The notes: generated by a model from the letters alone, not told the origin. A stretch of 64,000 nucleotides of DNA from Gammaproteobacteria bacterium (GCA_013214945.1 JABSRT010000024.1:27851-91850); one strand, 5' to 3'. Positions 1-10,230 are shown, numbered from the stretch's first letter. Numbers and translations are program-made.

Positions 1-325
1 CCGAATCGAGCACCGAGTCGCGGGAGCTGATGCTAACCCTTATTTAGTGATGAGCGCCGTGCTTGCCTCGATTCATCACGGGATCTGTAACAAGATTTCT
101 CCAAACTGCGAGCCATCGACAGGCAATGCCTTCGACGGTCATGCCGCGCCATTACCAACAAAATTCCCACTGGCATTAGCAGCCCTAAAAGCTGACTCAA
201 CCCTCACTGCATATTTAGGCGAACAATTCACCAATATTTATGTAACAGCTAAACAACACGAACTCGACAAGTTTGAATCTCATATTAGCGAGTTGGAAGT
301 TCAGTGGTATCTCAATAACGTGTAG
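1..325 (+). CDS. Glutamine synthetase family protein, C-terminal end (5' truncated by window)
   Basis: The reading frame is open from base 2 to the TAG at 323-325, giving about 107 residues. It opens with RIEHRVAGADANPYLVMSAVLAS, the C-terminal catalytic-domain motif (RIEHR...ADANPYL) of class-I glutamine synthetases and gamma-glutamylputrescine synthetases. The following puuB-like gene makes a PuuA-type ligase (glutamate plus putrescine, ATP-dependent, cytosolic) the best guess, but the N-terminal part lies outside the window, so PuuA cannot be separated from other GlnA-like ligases by sequence alone. An ATG at 47 lies inside the gene and is not its start. Confidence 0.85.
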   Translation, partial: RIEHRVAGADANPYLVMSAVLASIHHGICNKISPNCEPSTGNAFDGHAAPLPTKFPLALAALKADSTLTAYLGEQFTNIYVTAKQHELDKFESHISELEVQWYLNNV

Positions 326-416
326 CGCTGAAATATACCGTCCCGGCACAAAAATGTAACGAAAAGCAACGAATAAACCAGTTGCTGCTCTTAGACTTTA
401 TAAGTTGAGAATTATT

Positions 417-1700
417 ATGACATCCATATCGCACACAAATTCATACTATGCGGCAAGCGCTAATGACAAAGTACAGCGCCCGCAATTACAACAAGATATC
501 ACTGCAGATGTCTGCATTATTGGCGCTGGTTATACCGGTTTGTCAACGGCACTTCATTTAGCAGAAAAAGGTTATAAAGTCGCCATTCTGGAAGGTAGCC
601 GCATAGGGTTTGGTGCGTCTGGTCGTAATGGTGGCCAAATTGTTCATAGTTATAGCCGTGATATTGATTTTATCGAACGCAATTACGGCAAAGAAGTCGG
701 CACTAAAATGGGCGCAATGGCATTTGAAGGTGGCAAAATTCTGCGTAGTTTGGTCGAGAAATACAATATTGAGTGTGACCTAACAAACGGCGGGATCTTT
801 GCGTCGTGTACCGAGAAACAATTAGCAGAAATGGTGCACAAAAAAGAACTTTGGCAAGCGCACGGCCATAACGAGTTAAAAATGTTGTCAGCGGCTGAAA
901 TTAAAAACCATATTGGTTCAGAGTTATATGTTGGCGGTTTGCTCGATAATTCTGGCGGCCATTTTCACCCGTTAAATTTGGTGTTAGGCGAAGCCGCTGC
1001 TTTTGAAAGTTTGGGCGGGGTGATCTATGAAGACAGCGCAGTAGAAAAAGTGATTGAAGGACAAAAAGTCAAGTTAGTCACTGCCCATGGCTCGGTTACA
1101 TCAGATTTTATGGTTGTTGCTGGCAATGCTTACCTCGGCGATTTAATTCCACGCCTTGAGCAAAAAGCCATTCCTTGTGGTACCCAAATCGTGACCACTG
1201 AAGTGCTGTCAAAAGAACAGCAACAGCAATTATTACCGACGGGACACTGTGTTGAAGACTGTAACTACCTGCTCGATTATTATCGCTTGTCGGGTGACGG
1301 GCGTTTAATTTACGGCGGTGGGGTCACTTACGGTGCGCGTGAGCCAAGCAAAATTGAGTCAAAAATTGTGCCGAACATGCTCAAGACATTCCCACAGCTT
1401 AAAGGCACCAAGATTGACTATGCATGGACCGGAAACTTCCTGCTGACATTAATGCGCCTGCCGCAGTTTGGCCGGATTGGCCACAATATTTACTACGCCC
1501 AGGGCTACAGTGGTCATGGCGTAACGTCATCTCATCTTGCAGGAAAGGTAATAGCTGATGCTATTTCGGGTCAGGCAGAACGTTTCGACGTTATTGCTAG
1601 TCTGCCGCAATATCCATTTCCTGGTGGCCGTTCATTGCGGGTGCCTTACACCGCGATGGGCGCCTGGTTTTACAACTTGCGAGACAAACTAGGTGTGTGA
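417..1700 (+). CDS. puuB: FAD-dependent oxidoreductase, probable gamma-glutamylputrescine oxidase
   Basis: This is a 427-residue DAO-family flavoenzyme. Near the N-terminus it has a Rossmann FAD-binding motif (CIIGAGYTGLSTALHLAEKG) followed by GFGASGRNGGQI, typical of the PuuB/OrdL group. The C-terminal GYSGHGVTSSHLAGKVIADAI motif matches the second FAD contact. PuuB oxidises gamma-glutamylputrescine to the aldehyde with release of ammonia and peroxide. I chose ATG 417; an in-frame TTG at 405 would add four residues. It lies 91 bases after a glutamine-synthetase-family gene, the usual puuA-puuB pairing, which supports a role in polyamine catabolism. Substrate identity is inferred from family and context. 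Confidence 0.8.
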   Translation: MTSISHTNSYYAASANDKVQRPQLQQDITADVCIIGAGYTGLSTALHLAEKGYKVAILEGSRIGFGASGRNGGQIVHSYSRDIDFIERNYGKEVGTKMGAMAFEGGKILRSLVEKYNIECDLTNGGIFASCTEKQLAEMVHKKELWQAHGHNELKMLSAAEIKNHIGSELYVGGLLDNSGGHFHPLNLVLGEAAAFESLGGVIYEDSAVEKVIEGQKVKLVTAHGSVTSDFMVVAGNAYLGDLIPRLEQKAIPCGTQIVTTEVLSKEQQQQLLPTGHCVEDCNYLLDYYRLSGDGRLIYGGGVTYGAREPSKIESKIVPNMLKTFPQLKGTKIDYAWTGNFLLTLMRLPQFGRIGHNIYYAQGYSGHGVTSSHLAGKVIADAISGQAERFDVIASLPQYPFPGGRSLRVPYTAMGAWFYNLRDKLGV

Positions 1701-1853
1701 CCGATATCAGAAAACGGGCAGAAAAAATTAATCTAACTTATTTCAGTATTTAGCCTGTTAAACATCCACCATCAAGGCTAGTGTGTGTTTAATTGAGCAA
1801 AAATACTGAGTCATAGCGAACCAATATAATCAAACCATAAACAAGGGAAAATT

Positions 1854-3347
1854 ATGACTTCAGCTGTAATCAATGACGCTGGCGCGTCACAAACAAAGAA
1901 AAATAACAGGCCGATACAATCACTGATATTTTACGGCGCCATTATGGCATCGTTCTTCTTTCTTTCAACAACGCATACTGCGGGAGAACCCTACGGTTTT
2001 CTGAGCTTATTGCCCGTTGTCTTGATTCTATTTACCGCTATTGTGACCCATAAAGCGCTTGAAGCAATCTTTGCCGGGATTATTGGCGGACTATTATTGC
2101 TTGACCCAACCAATATTTTTACTAATTTGGGCGCAATATCGACCAAGGTAATGATGGATGAAACGATTGCTTGGATCATTCTTGTTTGTGGCATGATGGG
2201 CGGCTTGATTACGATGCTTGAGCGCGGTGGTAGTGTGCTTAGTTTTGGCGATTTTCTCGCTGGGCGTATTAAATCGAAACGCGGTACGTTGTTAACCACC
2301 TGTATGTTGGGGATTTTGGTATTTATTGATGACTACCTTAATTCACTCGCGGTATCGGCTTCAATGAAAAGCATGACAGACCGATTCAATATCTCGCGTG
2401 AAAAGTTGGCCTTTATTGTTGACTCAACGGCGGCTCCGGTTTGTATTTTAGTGCCAGTATCGACTTGGGCTGTTTACTTCGCCGCTTTGCTTGAAGAAAA
2501 TGGCGCAGCGGGTGAAGGGCAGGGCATGGCGCTTTATATTGAAGCTATTCCTTACATGGCATACGGTTGGATGGCATTACTGGTTGTCTGGTTAGTTGCG
2601 ATGGGCTTTGTGAAAGATTTTGGCGCAATGAAGCATGCTGAAACTCGTGCCCAAAATGGCCAACCGATCCCCGATGGCATTGAAGCCGATGGTTTTGATA
2701 CTTCAGGCATAGCCAAAGCGTCACCGGTTATGGGTCTACTTAATTTCTTCTTACCAATGGCTGTACTAGTTGGTGCCAGTGTTTACTATGAAATAGATTT
2801 GTTGTTAGGTGCATTAGTTGCGTCATTGTTTACAATGGTTTTATATTTTGTTCAGCGTTTACTTACTTTCGATCAATTAGTTAACTCAATGCTTGACGGC
2901 TTTAAGGTTATGCTTCACCCGATAGCCGTAGTCTGTGCTGGCTTTATGGTTAAAGAAGTTAATGATCAATTAGGCATGACCCCCTATATTATTGAGGCGA
3001 TAACGCCTTACCTAAACAAGGAAATGTTACCTGCTATTATCTTTGCCGTGATGGCGATGGTTGTATTCGGTACTGGCTCAAGCTGGGGGGTATTTGTGGT
3101 GTCATTGCCTATCGTTGTCCCAATCGCTCAAAACTTTGATTTATCGATGCCGCTGGTGGTTGGCTCGTTATTATCAGCCTCAGCTTTTGGTTCGCATGCT
3201 TGTTTCTACAGTGACTCAACGGTGTTGTCTGCACAGGGATCTGGCTGTACTCCAATGCAACATGCAATAACTCAAATTCCATATGCTTTATTAGGCGGAG
3301 TACTTGCCTTTATTTCACTACTGATCCTTGGTTATACAATGGCTTAG
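1854..3347 (+). CDS. NhaC-family Na+/H+ antiporter-like membrane transporter
   Basis: A 497-residue polytopic inner-membrane protein with about a dozen hydrophobic segments. It carries the family-typical stretches IDDYLNSLAVSASMKSMTD and GTGSSWGVFVVSLPIVVPIA, and SAFGSHACFYSDSTVLS near the C-terminus. NhaC-superfamily carriers move Na+ against H+, or exchange organic ions. Next to puuA/puuB-like genes such a carrier may instead import a polyamine or amino acid, but nothing in the sequence decides this. An AAGGG ribosome site precedes ATG 1854. The gene ends just before a strong intrinsic terminator at 3376. Confidence 0.8.
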   Translation: MTSAVINDAGASQTKKNNRPIQSLIFYGAIMASFFFLSTTHTAGEPYGFLSLLPVVLILFTAIVTHKALEAIFAGIIGGLLLLDPTNIFTNLGAISTKVMMDETIAWIILVCGMMGGLITMLERGGSVLSFGDFLAGRIKSKRGTLLTTCMLGILVFIDDYLNSLAVSASMKSMTDRFNISREKLAFIVDSTAAPVCILVPVSTWAVYFAALLEENGAAGEGQGMALYIEAIPYMAYGWMALLVVWLVAMGFVKDFGAMKHAETRAQNGQPIPDGIEADGFDTSGIAKASPVMGLLNFFLPMAVLVGASVYYEIDLLLGALVASLFTMVLYFVQRLLTFDQLVNSMLDGFKVMLHPIAVVCAGFMVKEVNDQLGMTPYIIEAITPYLNKEMLPAIIFAVMAMVVFGTGSSWGVFVVSLPIVVPIAQNFDLSMPLVVGSLLSASAFGSHACFYSDSTVLSAQGSGCTPMQHAITQIPYALLGGVLAFISLLILGYTMA

Positions 3348-3375
3348 GATTAGTTAATAAAAGCAGGATGGCCAC

Positions 3376-3422
3376 AGCTTCAAGTCAGGTGATCGTAATT
3401 ACCTGACTTGAAGCTTTTTTTT
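3376..3422 (+). terminator. Rho-independent terminator after the NhaC-type gene
   Basis: A perfect 15-bp stem (3376-3390 with 3401-3415, AGCTTCAAGTCAGGT and its complement) with a 10-base loop is followed by a T run at 3415-3422. It lies 28 bases after the antiporter stop and between convergent genes. The T run is only on the + strand side. Confidence 0.9.
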
Positions 3423-3430
3423 CGGGCTGT

Positions 3431-4282
3431 TTATAACATTTGCGTGATGCTTTGCGTTAATGGCGTGGTAGCACGGCCAATTAATTTGCTTAACGTTTTG
3501 CTGGTATCAGCCAACCAGCCTGTTGCAGCATTTAATTCGGCATCTACCAGACAGGTGGCAAAGCCTTCGTTTAAACCAAAACTCATCAATAGGCTCGTCA
3601 GTTCTTGGGCGCTTAGGTTGTCATACTTAATTTCTTTACCAGTTTGCTTGGTAATTTCAGCGGCGTAATCACTCAATGTAAAGCCGTCATCGCCAGCTAA
3701 TTCATAAACTTTCCCAACATGATTTTCGTTTGAGGTTAAGATCACTGCTGCAGCCTCAGCGTAGTCATTACGGGCAGCTGTAGAGAATATACCTTGGTCG
3801 GCACTGCCTGCGATTGAACCTGAGTTGAGCGCACCCTCGATACCTTGAGTATAGTTTTCTGTGTACCAGCCGTTTCGTAAAATCACCGCAGGCAAGCCCG
3901 ATGCGTTAATTTGTTGTTCAGTGGCTTTATGTTCTTGGGCTAACAACAATGGGCTTGAGTCTGCTTTTAAAATACTGGTGTAGGCGAATAATGCGACACC
4001 GGCGGCCTTTGCAGCATCAATAACAGCTTGGTGTTGAGCTAAACGTTGACCGACTTCGCTACCCGATATCAGTAGTAATTTAGAAACGCCGACTAATGCT
4101 GATGTTAGCGTTGCTGGTTTGTCGTAATCCGCTTGGCGAACAACGACACCTAAGGCGGTTAATGCTTGCGCATTGTCTAAGTTTCGTACCAGCGCGACTA
4201 TGTTACTCGCGGCTGTTTTAGTGAGTAAATTGGTGATAACTAATTGACCAAGTTGGCCGTTTGCGCCTGTAATTGCGATCAT
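3431..4282 (-). CDS. NmrA-like NAD(P)H-binding protein, QorB/YtfG-type quinone reductase
   Basis: A 283-residue atypical short-chain dehydrogenase/NmrA-family protein. It starts MIAITGANGQLGQLV, the N-terminal GxxGxxG nucleotide-binding loop, and includes RNGWYTENY and the NDYAEAAAVIL segment seen in QorB-like NAD(P)H:quinone oxidoreductases. I place the start at ATG 4282, right before the Rossmann strand. Longer in-frame starts (to 4336) add 18 residues with no resemblance to the family. Most likely a cytosolic NADPH-dependent quinone reductase or redox sensor. It is divergent from a LysR gene, a common regulator/target arrangement. Confidence 0.8.
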   Translation of the reverse strand: MIAITGANGQLGQLVITNLLTKTAASNIVALVRNLDNAQALTALGVVVRQADYDKPATLTSALVGVSKLLLISGSEVGQRLAQHQAVIDAAKAAGVALFAYTSILKADSSPLLLAQEHKATEQQINASGLPAVILRNGWYTENYTQGIEGALNSGSIAGSADQGIFSTAARNDYAEAAAVILTSNENHVGKVYELAGDDGFTLSDYAAEITKQTGKEIKYDNLSAQELTSLLMSFGLNEGFATCLVDAELNAATGWLADTSKTLSKLIGRATTPLTQSITQML

Positions 4283-4476
4283 AATAAAACCCCTAATTAA
4301 TATTGATATGTTGAATTCCTGTGTAGTATGCAACACAATATTGGTAACGATAAGTGGGGCAATGACGAATGCACCGTCCTGGTTTTGAGAACACTGAGAT
4401 TAAGATAACGCGAACTAAAGACCCGCACACTTAGCAGCTCTAATCAGATACATAAAAATTATAATGAGATATATAC

Positions 4477-5373
4477 ATGAGAGAGATTGATTTTTCTCAC
4501 CTGCGATTACTGGCTATTTTCGCCACGGTGATAGAAACGGGCACATTCGCAGCCACTGCGCGCAAGCTAAACACCAGTCGATCACGGATTAGTGAACAGG
4601 TATCGCAGCTCGAGAGTGATTTGGGAGTGCGCTTGTTACAACGCTCGACACGGCAATTGAACATCACAAGCGAAGGGCAGGAAGTTTATCAGCAAGCACG
4701 TCAATTACCGGATATTTTGCAACAAATTGAAGCCATCACCACACCTCCTGAGCCTTCCGGGCGTGTTGCAATTACGATGAATCACGATATTGCCCATAAA
4801 TATGTATTGCCAGTACTCCATGATTTTAAGCAACAATACCCGCAAGTAAAACTCGATCTCATTCTCGATGACACACGGTTAGATCTTATTAGCGAACAAA
4901 TAGATTTGGCAATACGGATCGGTTTTCCGCGTGATGAGTCGATTATTGCGCGAAAGATGCATCAAGAGCGATTTAGTTTATTCGCCAGTCCTGACTTTAT
5001 TGATAAATACGGCGAGCCAAAATCAATCACCGAATGCGAGCAATTACCTTGGGTATTACTGCAACAAACGAATCAAGGCGACGTTCAAACAATGCGCCGG
5101 CGCAACGAAACAATCGAGATTAAACCGCAAGACTTTTTTCGGTGTAATTCGCCACTTGCAATGCAGCAAATGGTTGTTCAGGGCTTAGGGATGGGGGCAC
5201 TATTACCCTCGACAGTAAAACAGCAAATAGAAGCGGGTCAGTTAATTGCGATTATGCCGACATTATCAAGTGATCCATTGACGTTTTCGCTGGTGTATCC
5301 ATCAAGACGGCAAATACCTTTGAGAACTCGTGTTGTGATTGATTATTTATTAGCAGCAAATATTTTTGGGTAA
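4477..5373 (+). CDS. LysR-family transcriptional regulator
   Basis: 298 residues. The N-terminal winged helix-turn-helix runs through about residue 65 (TFAATARKLNTSRSRISEQVSQLESDLGVRLLQRSTR), followed by a periplasmic-binding-like effector domain of the CrgA/AaeR-type subgroup. It is divergent from the NmrA-like gene, so that gene and itself are its likely targets. The 194-base divergent region contains TGTGT-N8-ACACA near 4319-4336, a possible half-site pair. Effector unknown. Confidence 0.9.
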   Translation: MREIDFSHLRLLAIFATVIETGTFAATARKLNTSRSRISEQVSQLESDLGVRLLQRSTRQLNITSEGQEVYQQARQLPDILQQIEAITTPPEPSGRVAITMNHDIAHKYVLPVLHDFKQQYPQVKLDLILDDTRLDLISEQIDLAIRIGFPRDESIIARKMHQERFSLFASPDFIDKYGEPKSITECEQLPWVLLQQTNQGDVQTMRRRNETIEIKPQDFFRCNSPLAMQQMVVQGLGMGALLPSTVKQQIEAGQLIAIMPTLSSDPLTFSLVYPSRRQIPLRTRVVIDYLLAANIFG

Positions 5374-5681
5374 CTTATGAGGTATCGAAAAGTCGGCTTT
5401 AACTTTATTTAGTGACGCGAACATTACTTAGATCAAGTCGTTATTCATGCAGTTTTGTTTACATTTAGCTATTGTGGCATTGAGGAAGAACTAGCACCCA
5501 GTAACATTGTAGTTACTAAACTGTCCGAATATGGAACAATAAACTTGGTAAAATATTGCCATAATATACAAAAAAACTATGAACTGTTTCATGATGGATG
5601 GTGAACAATTAGACATAAACAAATGAAAAGTAGTGTTAAATTACTTTTATTCAATTGAACCTTGTACGAATTACCAGCATA
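5374..5681. other. Intergenic region upstream of the hybrid two-component gene
   Basis: About 308 bases with no open gene. It is AT-rich and holds a small inverted repeat (GTAAC-N6-GTTAC near 5501-5516). I see no convincing terminator or riboswitch, and no sigma-70 box pair I would defend. Confidence 0.4.
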
Positions 5682-8600
5682 ATGCGCATTAGGACTTATT
5701 CGTATTTATTACAAGGATGTAGGTTGATTTTGAAAACGTTGTTATTTAGTTTAGTTATCTTGCTCAGTTTTCCCAGTTCCGAAGCGATGGAAATTCGGCA
5801 TCATTTAGAAAAAATTGAAATTGCTCTGTCACAAAGCTCCATTTACGCTACCATTCAGGATCGGGCTGGTTATTTGTGGTTTGCGACCCAAAGCGGGGTC
5901 AATCGTTATGACGGTCACCAAGTTAACATTTACGGTAGTGATCCCAAACAAGATTGTAGCCTGCCTAATGTCGAGGTTAAAAGCTTGCTGGAGGCCAGAA
6001 ATGGCGATATTTGGGCCGGTACGACCAATGGAGTTGCGCGTTATATTCGTACACAAGATTGTTTTTATGCTTATCAGCATAAACAAGTAGAAAATGTAGC
6101 TCAGGCTAATGACGTTGGGTTATTATTTGAAGATAATCTGGGGCGGATTTGGACGGCTGGCCGATATTTAATGGTTTTTAATCCGAAGAACGATAAATTC
6201 ACCCAAATAGCCGATGTCCCAAATTATCCAGGATATAGTTTCGATAAACATGCGGCAATAAGAAAGACCAGTCCAGGTTATAAAGCTCTTTATCAAGACC
6301 CGCAAGGAACTATTTGGGTTGCCGGAATAAATGGCCTGGCTAGAGTGGATCAGATCAACAATACCCTTATCCAGGTATACGCCCCTGAGCTTTACCAACC
6401 ATGGCATAAAAAAAACTCCATCAATCATATCTTACCAGCAGATGAGAAAAACCTATGGCTTGGTACTGATGATGGCTTGTTTTTAGTTAATAAACACGGT
6501 CAATTGATTAAACACTATCAGCTCTCTAATAACTCTGGCCCGGTAGGAATACTTGGTAATATTGTGTCCAGTTTACATCATGATAACAAGGGCCGTCTTT
6601 GGGTAGGGAGCTTCAATGGTGTCTATCGCTACCAGCGTAATAGCGACACTTTTATTCCTTATTTACGTACTCAGGATCTTAAGAGTAAGCACAGCACTAA
6701 TCGCAACGCCAATTTTGTCAACGGTCATAAAGGTCAATTGTGGGTTGGCATGGAAAAAGGTGTCTATGTATATAATCAAGCAGAAGATAACTTTTATATT
6801 CACCAGAATGCTAGAGAAAGTGAACAAGGCTTAGAAATTTCCAATAATGGCCATGCGTTTCAGCTGTTTTTAACCCGTAGTGGTACAGTTCTGGCTAGTA
6901 TGGAACTTAATGGTTTATATAAAATAACCCCGAGTGAAATAACGGTTCACCATTATCGTGACCTTGTTACTACAGGCAATCATTACGGTCACAAGGTTAC
7001 TCGGGCTATCTATGAAGATCCTATTTTTAATGGCAATGTCGTTTGGCTTGGATTAGATGGTGCAGGCGTAGAGCGCATTGAATTTTCAACCGACAAAGCA
7101 GGTCACCGAGTTATCAATAAAGTCGAACAATATGGCCATAATATCGAAAGTGAAAGTAGTTCTGGTCAGTATATCTACGACATTCAACGAGACAGTCTAG
7201 GGCGATTATGGTTGGCGACTAATTGTGGTCTCAGACAATGGAGTGATAGCCAGCAAGACTTTATTGTGCCTAAATTTGAAACGCAGTTACTTAAAATTGA
7301 TAATCAAGGACCTGTTTGTAAGGCTCAGCTCTCGAGCTTATTTAGTGATATCAAAGGCGCTAAATTGTGGTTTGGAGGAGAGAGTACTGTAGGTTATCTA
7401 GATTTAACGACAGCAGAGTCAGAGCCGGTATGGTTAACAGCTAGTCATTACTCTCAGCTTAAGGATAACGTCATTTATAAAATTTATCAGGATCAAGGTG
7501 GCTTGTTATGGCTGGCGACCAATAATGGTCTAATAAGTTTTAATACGGACACCGGCTCAATGCGTCTGTTTCAGTATCAAAGTGACAATGAAAACAGCTT
7601 ATCATTAAACTGGGTTCAAGATATTACAGAAATGCCAGCGGGTACCTATTGGTTAGCAACCCGCGGTGGAGGCCTCAATAAACTAACTTTCGATCAACAG
7701 CAACAACCCGTTTGGCGTACTTTCGATCAGAGCAATGGTCTAGCTGATAACTTTCTTTATGCTATTTTAGGTGATAAGCAAAGCAATTTATGGTTTTCGA
7801 CCAACAAAGGAATCACGCGCTTTAATACGTTAAATGGTCAAAGTCGCAACTTTAATTCCAAAAGAGGTCTACGAGGTTATAAATACGATTACGGCGGCGC
7901 TCACGTTGGCAGCAGTGGTCAATTCTATTTTGGTGCGAGTAACGGCTTTAATACTTTTAGTCCCGACTGGATAAGTGACAACCCTATTACGCCTAAACTC
8001 AGCCTGCAGCAGTTAAGAATAAATGACCAGCTAATAAATATTTCTTCGCTTAGTCAATTAAGTTTAAGCCATAAGCAAAACTACATTAGTTTTGACTTTG
8101 TTGGTCTTCATTTTGAAGATCCCGATGCAATTCGCTATCAATATTTTCTTAAGGGCTTCGACAAAGATTGGCTCGATCCTACCAGCGTTCACCATGTTCG
8201 ATATAGTAATATCAAGTCAGGTCAATATGAATTTTATCTGAAGGCGGCTAATACTGATGGGGTTTGGAGCCAAGCACAATTATTAACCAGTTTTAGGATT
8301 GCGCCACAGCCGTGGCAGAGCCTATGGAACTACAGCTTATATTTTTTATTAACAGCACTGCTTGCCTGGTCTTATAAAAAAGGGCGCGATAGTTATGAGC
8401 AGATATTAGTACGGCGTATCAATCTAGCTACCTCTAATCTCGCACGCGCCAATGAAAATATTCGGTTGCAGTTTCAAAGTTTTGCCCACGAAGTAAAAAC
8501 ACCGCTAATGTCGCTAGGTAATAACTGTCAGCTAGCCATAGGTCAAATAGCAGGAGACCAGAATTCATCGCAAGCACTCAATTACTTAGAACAAGTTGAA

Positions 8601-10082
8601 CAATCACTAAACGATGTTCGCCAAGTCGTTAAGCAAGAACTCGATAATGCTGAATTGAGAATCCGAACCAACAATGACTTTTTGCATATTTTTGTGCAAC
8701 CTGTTGTGGAGTATTGCGTTACATCCCGCTACAACCGTGTTCATGAAAAATCACTACTGCTCAATATAGATTTAGCTGATAATCCAGTTATCTACGCGCA
8801 GGCTGGTGTATTAGAGTTAATGCTAGGTAATTTGCTAGATAATGCAATTCAGTACACTCCTCAGGGCGGTATCATTGCACTTAAGATCAGAGAAACAGAT
8901 GCCTACATCGAATTTACAGTGACAGATAATGGTCTCGGTATCCCAACAAAGGATCATTCTCGAATTTTCTTACACGGCTATAGAGGTGATAGTCTTGAAA
9001 ATACCGATGGTCGTGGCATGGGGCTTTTTTTGGTCAAAAGCACCTTAGAAAATAACAGTGGAAGTATTGATTTAATCAGTGACTCAGAGCAAGGTGCTTG
9101 TTTTAAGATTAAACTTCCTCGAGGGGAGTCCAGCCAAGCGCAACATTTAATGTTAAAATCCAATCTTGTTAAACCGTGTAATGTGCTTACGTTGCTACCA
9201 GAAGCAGTTAATTTTACTAACGACAAACAGGATAAAATTCTTATTGTTGAGGATAACGACCAACTACGCCATTCCTTAATTCAAATTTTAAATATACAAC
9301 ATCAATGTATTAGTGCTTCATCGGCTGTCGATGGACTTAAACTGGCTCGGGCTCAACTACCAGATTTAATTATTACAGATATCAAAATGGAGCAACATAA
9401 CAGTGGTATTGAATTAACGAAGGAGCTCAAAAGCCATAGCCATACGGCCCATATACCGGTCATAATCTGTAGTGCCCTTAGTGATGATTCGACACGTATG
9501 CAGGCGATTGCGGCTCAGGCTGATTTGTGGCTTGATAAGACGGTGAAACCGGACATATTACAAGCCCATGTTAATACCTTGATTAGCCAACATGCACGAA
9601 TCCGTAAACGGGTTCAACAAGAACTAAATCAAATTCAGGATCATATCGTTGTTCCTGCATTAGAGGAATCATGGCAAAAGTGCGAGGTAGATGAGCAAGG
9701 TCAACAACAGTTTATCGCCACCGTAAAAGCGGTTATTTGCGAATGTTATCTAGATGATACTATTAATGTAGAAACCATGATTGCTCGTCACCTTAATGGC
9801 AGCATTCGTAACTTTCAATATAAAGCTAAAAAATACTTCCCTGAGGGGCTGACCATGAAGCAATGTATCAACGGCTACCGGGGGTTGCAGGCAGTAAAAA
9901 TGTTGGAGCAGACAGATAAACCAATCAAAGCTATTTACGCAGAGGCTGGATTCACCAATGAGCGTCAGATGAGTCGTTGGTTTGATAAATATTTGCAGCA
10001 AACGCCAACTGATTATCGTGAAGGTAAGCGTATAAGTAATCCTGATCCGCGCATTACCGCTCTAGAGCGGTTTTTTAACTAG
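5682..10082 (+). CDS. Hybrid two-component system protein (propeller sensor, histidine kinase, receiver, AraC output)
   Basis: A very large one-protein signalling chain of about 1466 residues. After an N-terminal hydrophobic signal/anchor come many propeller repeats of the form GxLWxATxxGLxRY (for example GYLWFATQSGVNRY, GRLWVGSFNGVYRY, GLLWLATNNGLISF). A Y_Y_Y domain follows at about 824-868 and a membrane helix at about 882-905. The HisKA box FAHEVKTPL has its phosphoacceptor at about His936. Next are a HATPase domain (DNAIQYTP, GRGMGLFLV), a receiver with Asp about 1233 (DLIITDIKM) and a C-terminal AraC helix-turn-helix (about 1417-1447). Such HTCS proteins sense glycans in the periplasm and activate polysaccharide loci. 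It lies directly upstream of the alginate operon, so that operon is its likely target (inference). Start choice is uncertain: ATG 5682 lacks a clear ribosome site, whereas TTG 5724/5730 follow AAGGATG. Confidence 0.9.
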   Translation: MRIRTYSYLLQGCRLILKTLLFSLVILLSFPSSEAMEIRHHLEKIEIALSQSSIYATIQDRAGYLWFATQSGVNRYDGHQVNIYGSDPKQDCSLPNVEVKSLLEARNGDIWAGTTNGVARYIRTQDCFYAYQHKQVENVAQANDVGLLFEDNLGRIWTAGRYLMVFNPKNDKFTQIADVPNYPGYSFDKHAAIRKTSPGYKALYQDPQGTIWVAGINGLARVDQINNTLIQVYAPELYQPWHKKNSINHILPADEKNLWLGTDDGLFLVNKHGQLIKHYQLSNNSGPVGILGNIVSSLHHDNKGRLWVGSFNGVYRYQRNSDTFIPYLRTQDLKSKHSTNRNANFVNGHKGQLWVGMEKGVYVYNQAEDNFYIHQNARESEQGLEISNNGHAFQLFLTRSGTVLASMELNGLYKITPSEITVHHYRDLVTTGNHYGHKVTRAIYEDPIFNGNVVWLGLDGAGVERIEFSTDKAGHRVINKVEQYGHNIESESSSGQYIYDIQRDSLGRLWLATNCGLRQWSDSQQDFIVPKFETQLLKIDNQGPVCKAQLSSLFSDIKGAKLWFGGESTVGYLDLTTAESEPVWLTASHYSQLKDNVIYKIYQDQGGLLWLATNNGLISFNTDTGSMRLFQYQSDNENSLSLNWVQDITEMPAGTYWLATRGGGLNKLTFDQQQQPVWRTFDQSNGLADNFLYAILGDKQSNLWFSTNKGITRFNTLNGQSRNFNSKRGLRGYKYDYGGAHVGSSGQFYFGASNGFNTFSPDWISDNPITPKLSLQQLRINDQLINISSLSQLSLSHKQNYISFDFVGLHFEDPDAIRYQYFLKGFDKDWLDPTSVHHVRYSNIKSGQYEFYLKAANTDGVWSQAQLLTSFRIAPQPWQSLWNYSLYFLLTALLAWSYKKGRDSYEQILVRRINLATSNLARANENIRLQFQSFAHEVKTPLMSLGNNCQLAIGQIAGDQNSSQALNYLEQVEQSLNDVRQVVKQELDNAELRIRTNNDFLHIFVQPVVEYCVTSRYNRVHEKSLLLNIDLADNPVIYAQAGVLELMLGNLLDNAIQYTPQGGIIALKIRETDAYIEFTVTDNGLGIPTKDHSRIFLHGYRGDSLENTDGRGMGLFLVKSTLENNSGSIDLISDSEQGACFKIKLPRGESSQAQHLMLKSNLVKPCNVLTLLPEAVNFTNDKQDKILIVEDNDQLRHSLIQILNIQHQCISASSAVDGLKLARAQLPDLIITDIKMEQHNSGIELTKELKSHSHTAHIPVIICSALSDDSTRMQAIAAQADLWLDKTVKPDILQAHVNTLISQHARIRKRVQQELNQIQDHIVVPALEESWQKCEVDEQGQQQFIATVKAVICECYLDDTINVETMIARHLNGSIRNFQYKAKKYFPEGLTMKQCINGYRGLQAVKMLEQTDKPIKAIYAEAGFTNERQMSRWFDKYLQQTPTDYREGKRISNPDPRITALERFFN

Positions 10083-10193
10083 ACAACTAAAGTGTTCATA
10101 AATTACTAAACCTGGATTTAGGACCATAATTGTCTACCATGTTTAAAATTCTTCGGCCCAAACGATCTAAAAACATGGTGGTTGTAGAGGAAT

Positions 10194-10230
10194 AAACTCA
10201 TTGAAAAGTCGTGATATCAATGAGTTTTTG
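10194..10230 (+). terminator. Probable intrinsic terminator of the hybrid sensor gene
   Basis: An 11-bp stem (AAACTCATTGA at 10194-10204, complement at 10217-10227) with a 12-base loop runs into a short T tract. It lies about 110 bases past the stop codon. The stem is AT-rich, so efficiency is uncertain. Confidence 0.6.

Noticed and set aside
5544..5561. Possible sigma-54 promoter before the hybrid sensor gene (TTGGTAAAATATTGCC)
   Set aside because: GG and GC are nine bases apart, not ten, and RpoN promoters rarely tolerate this.
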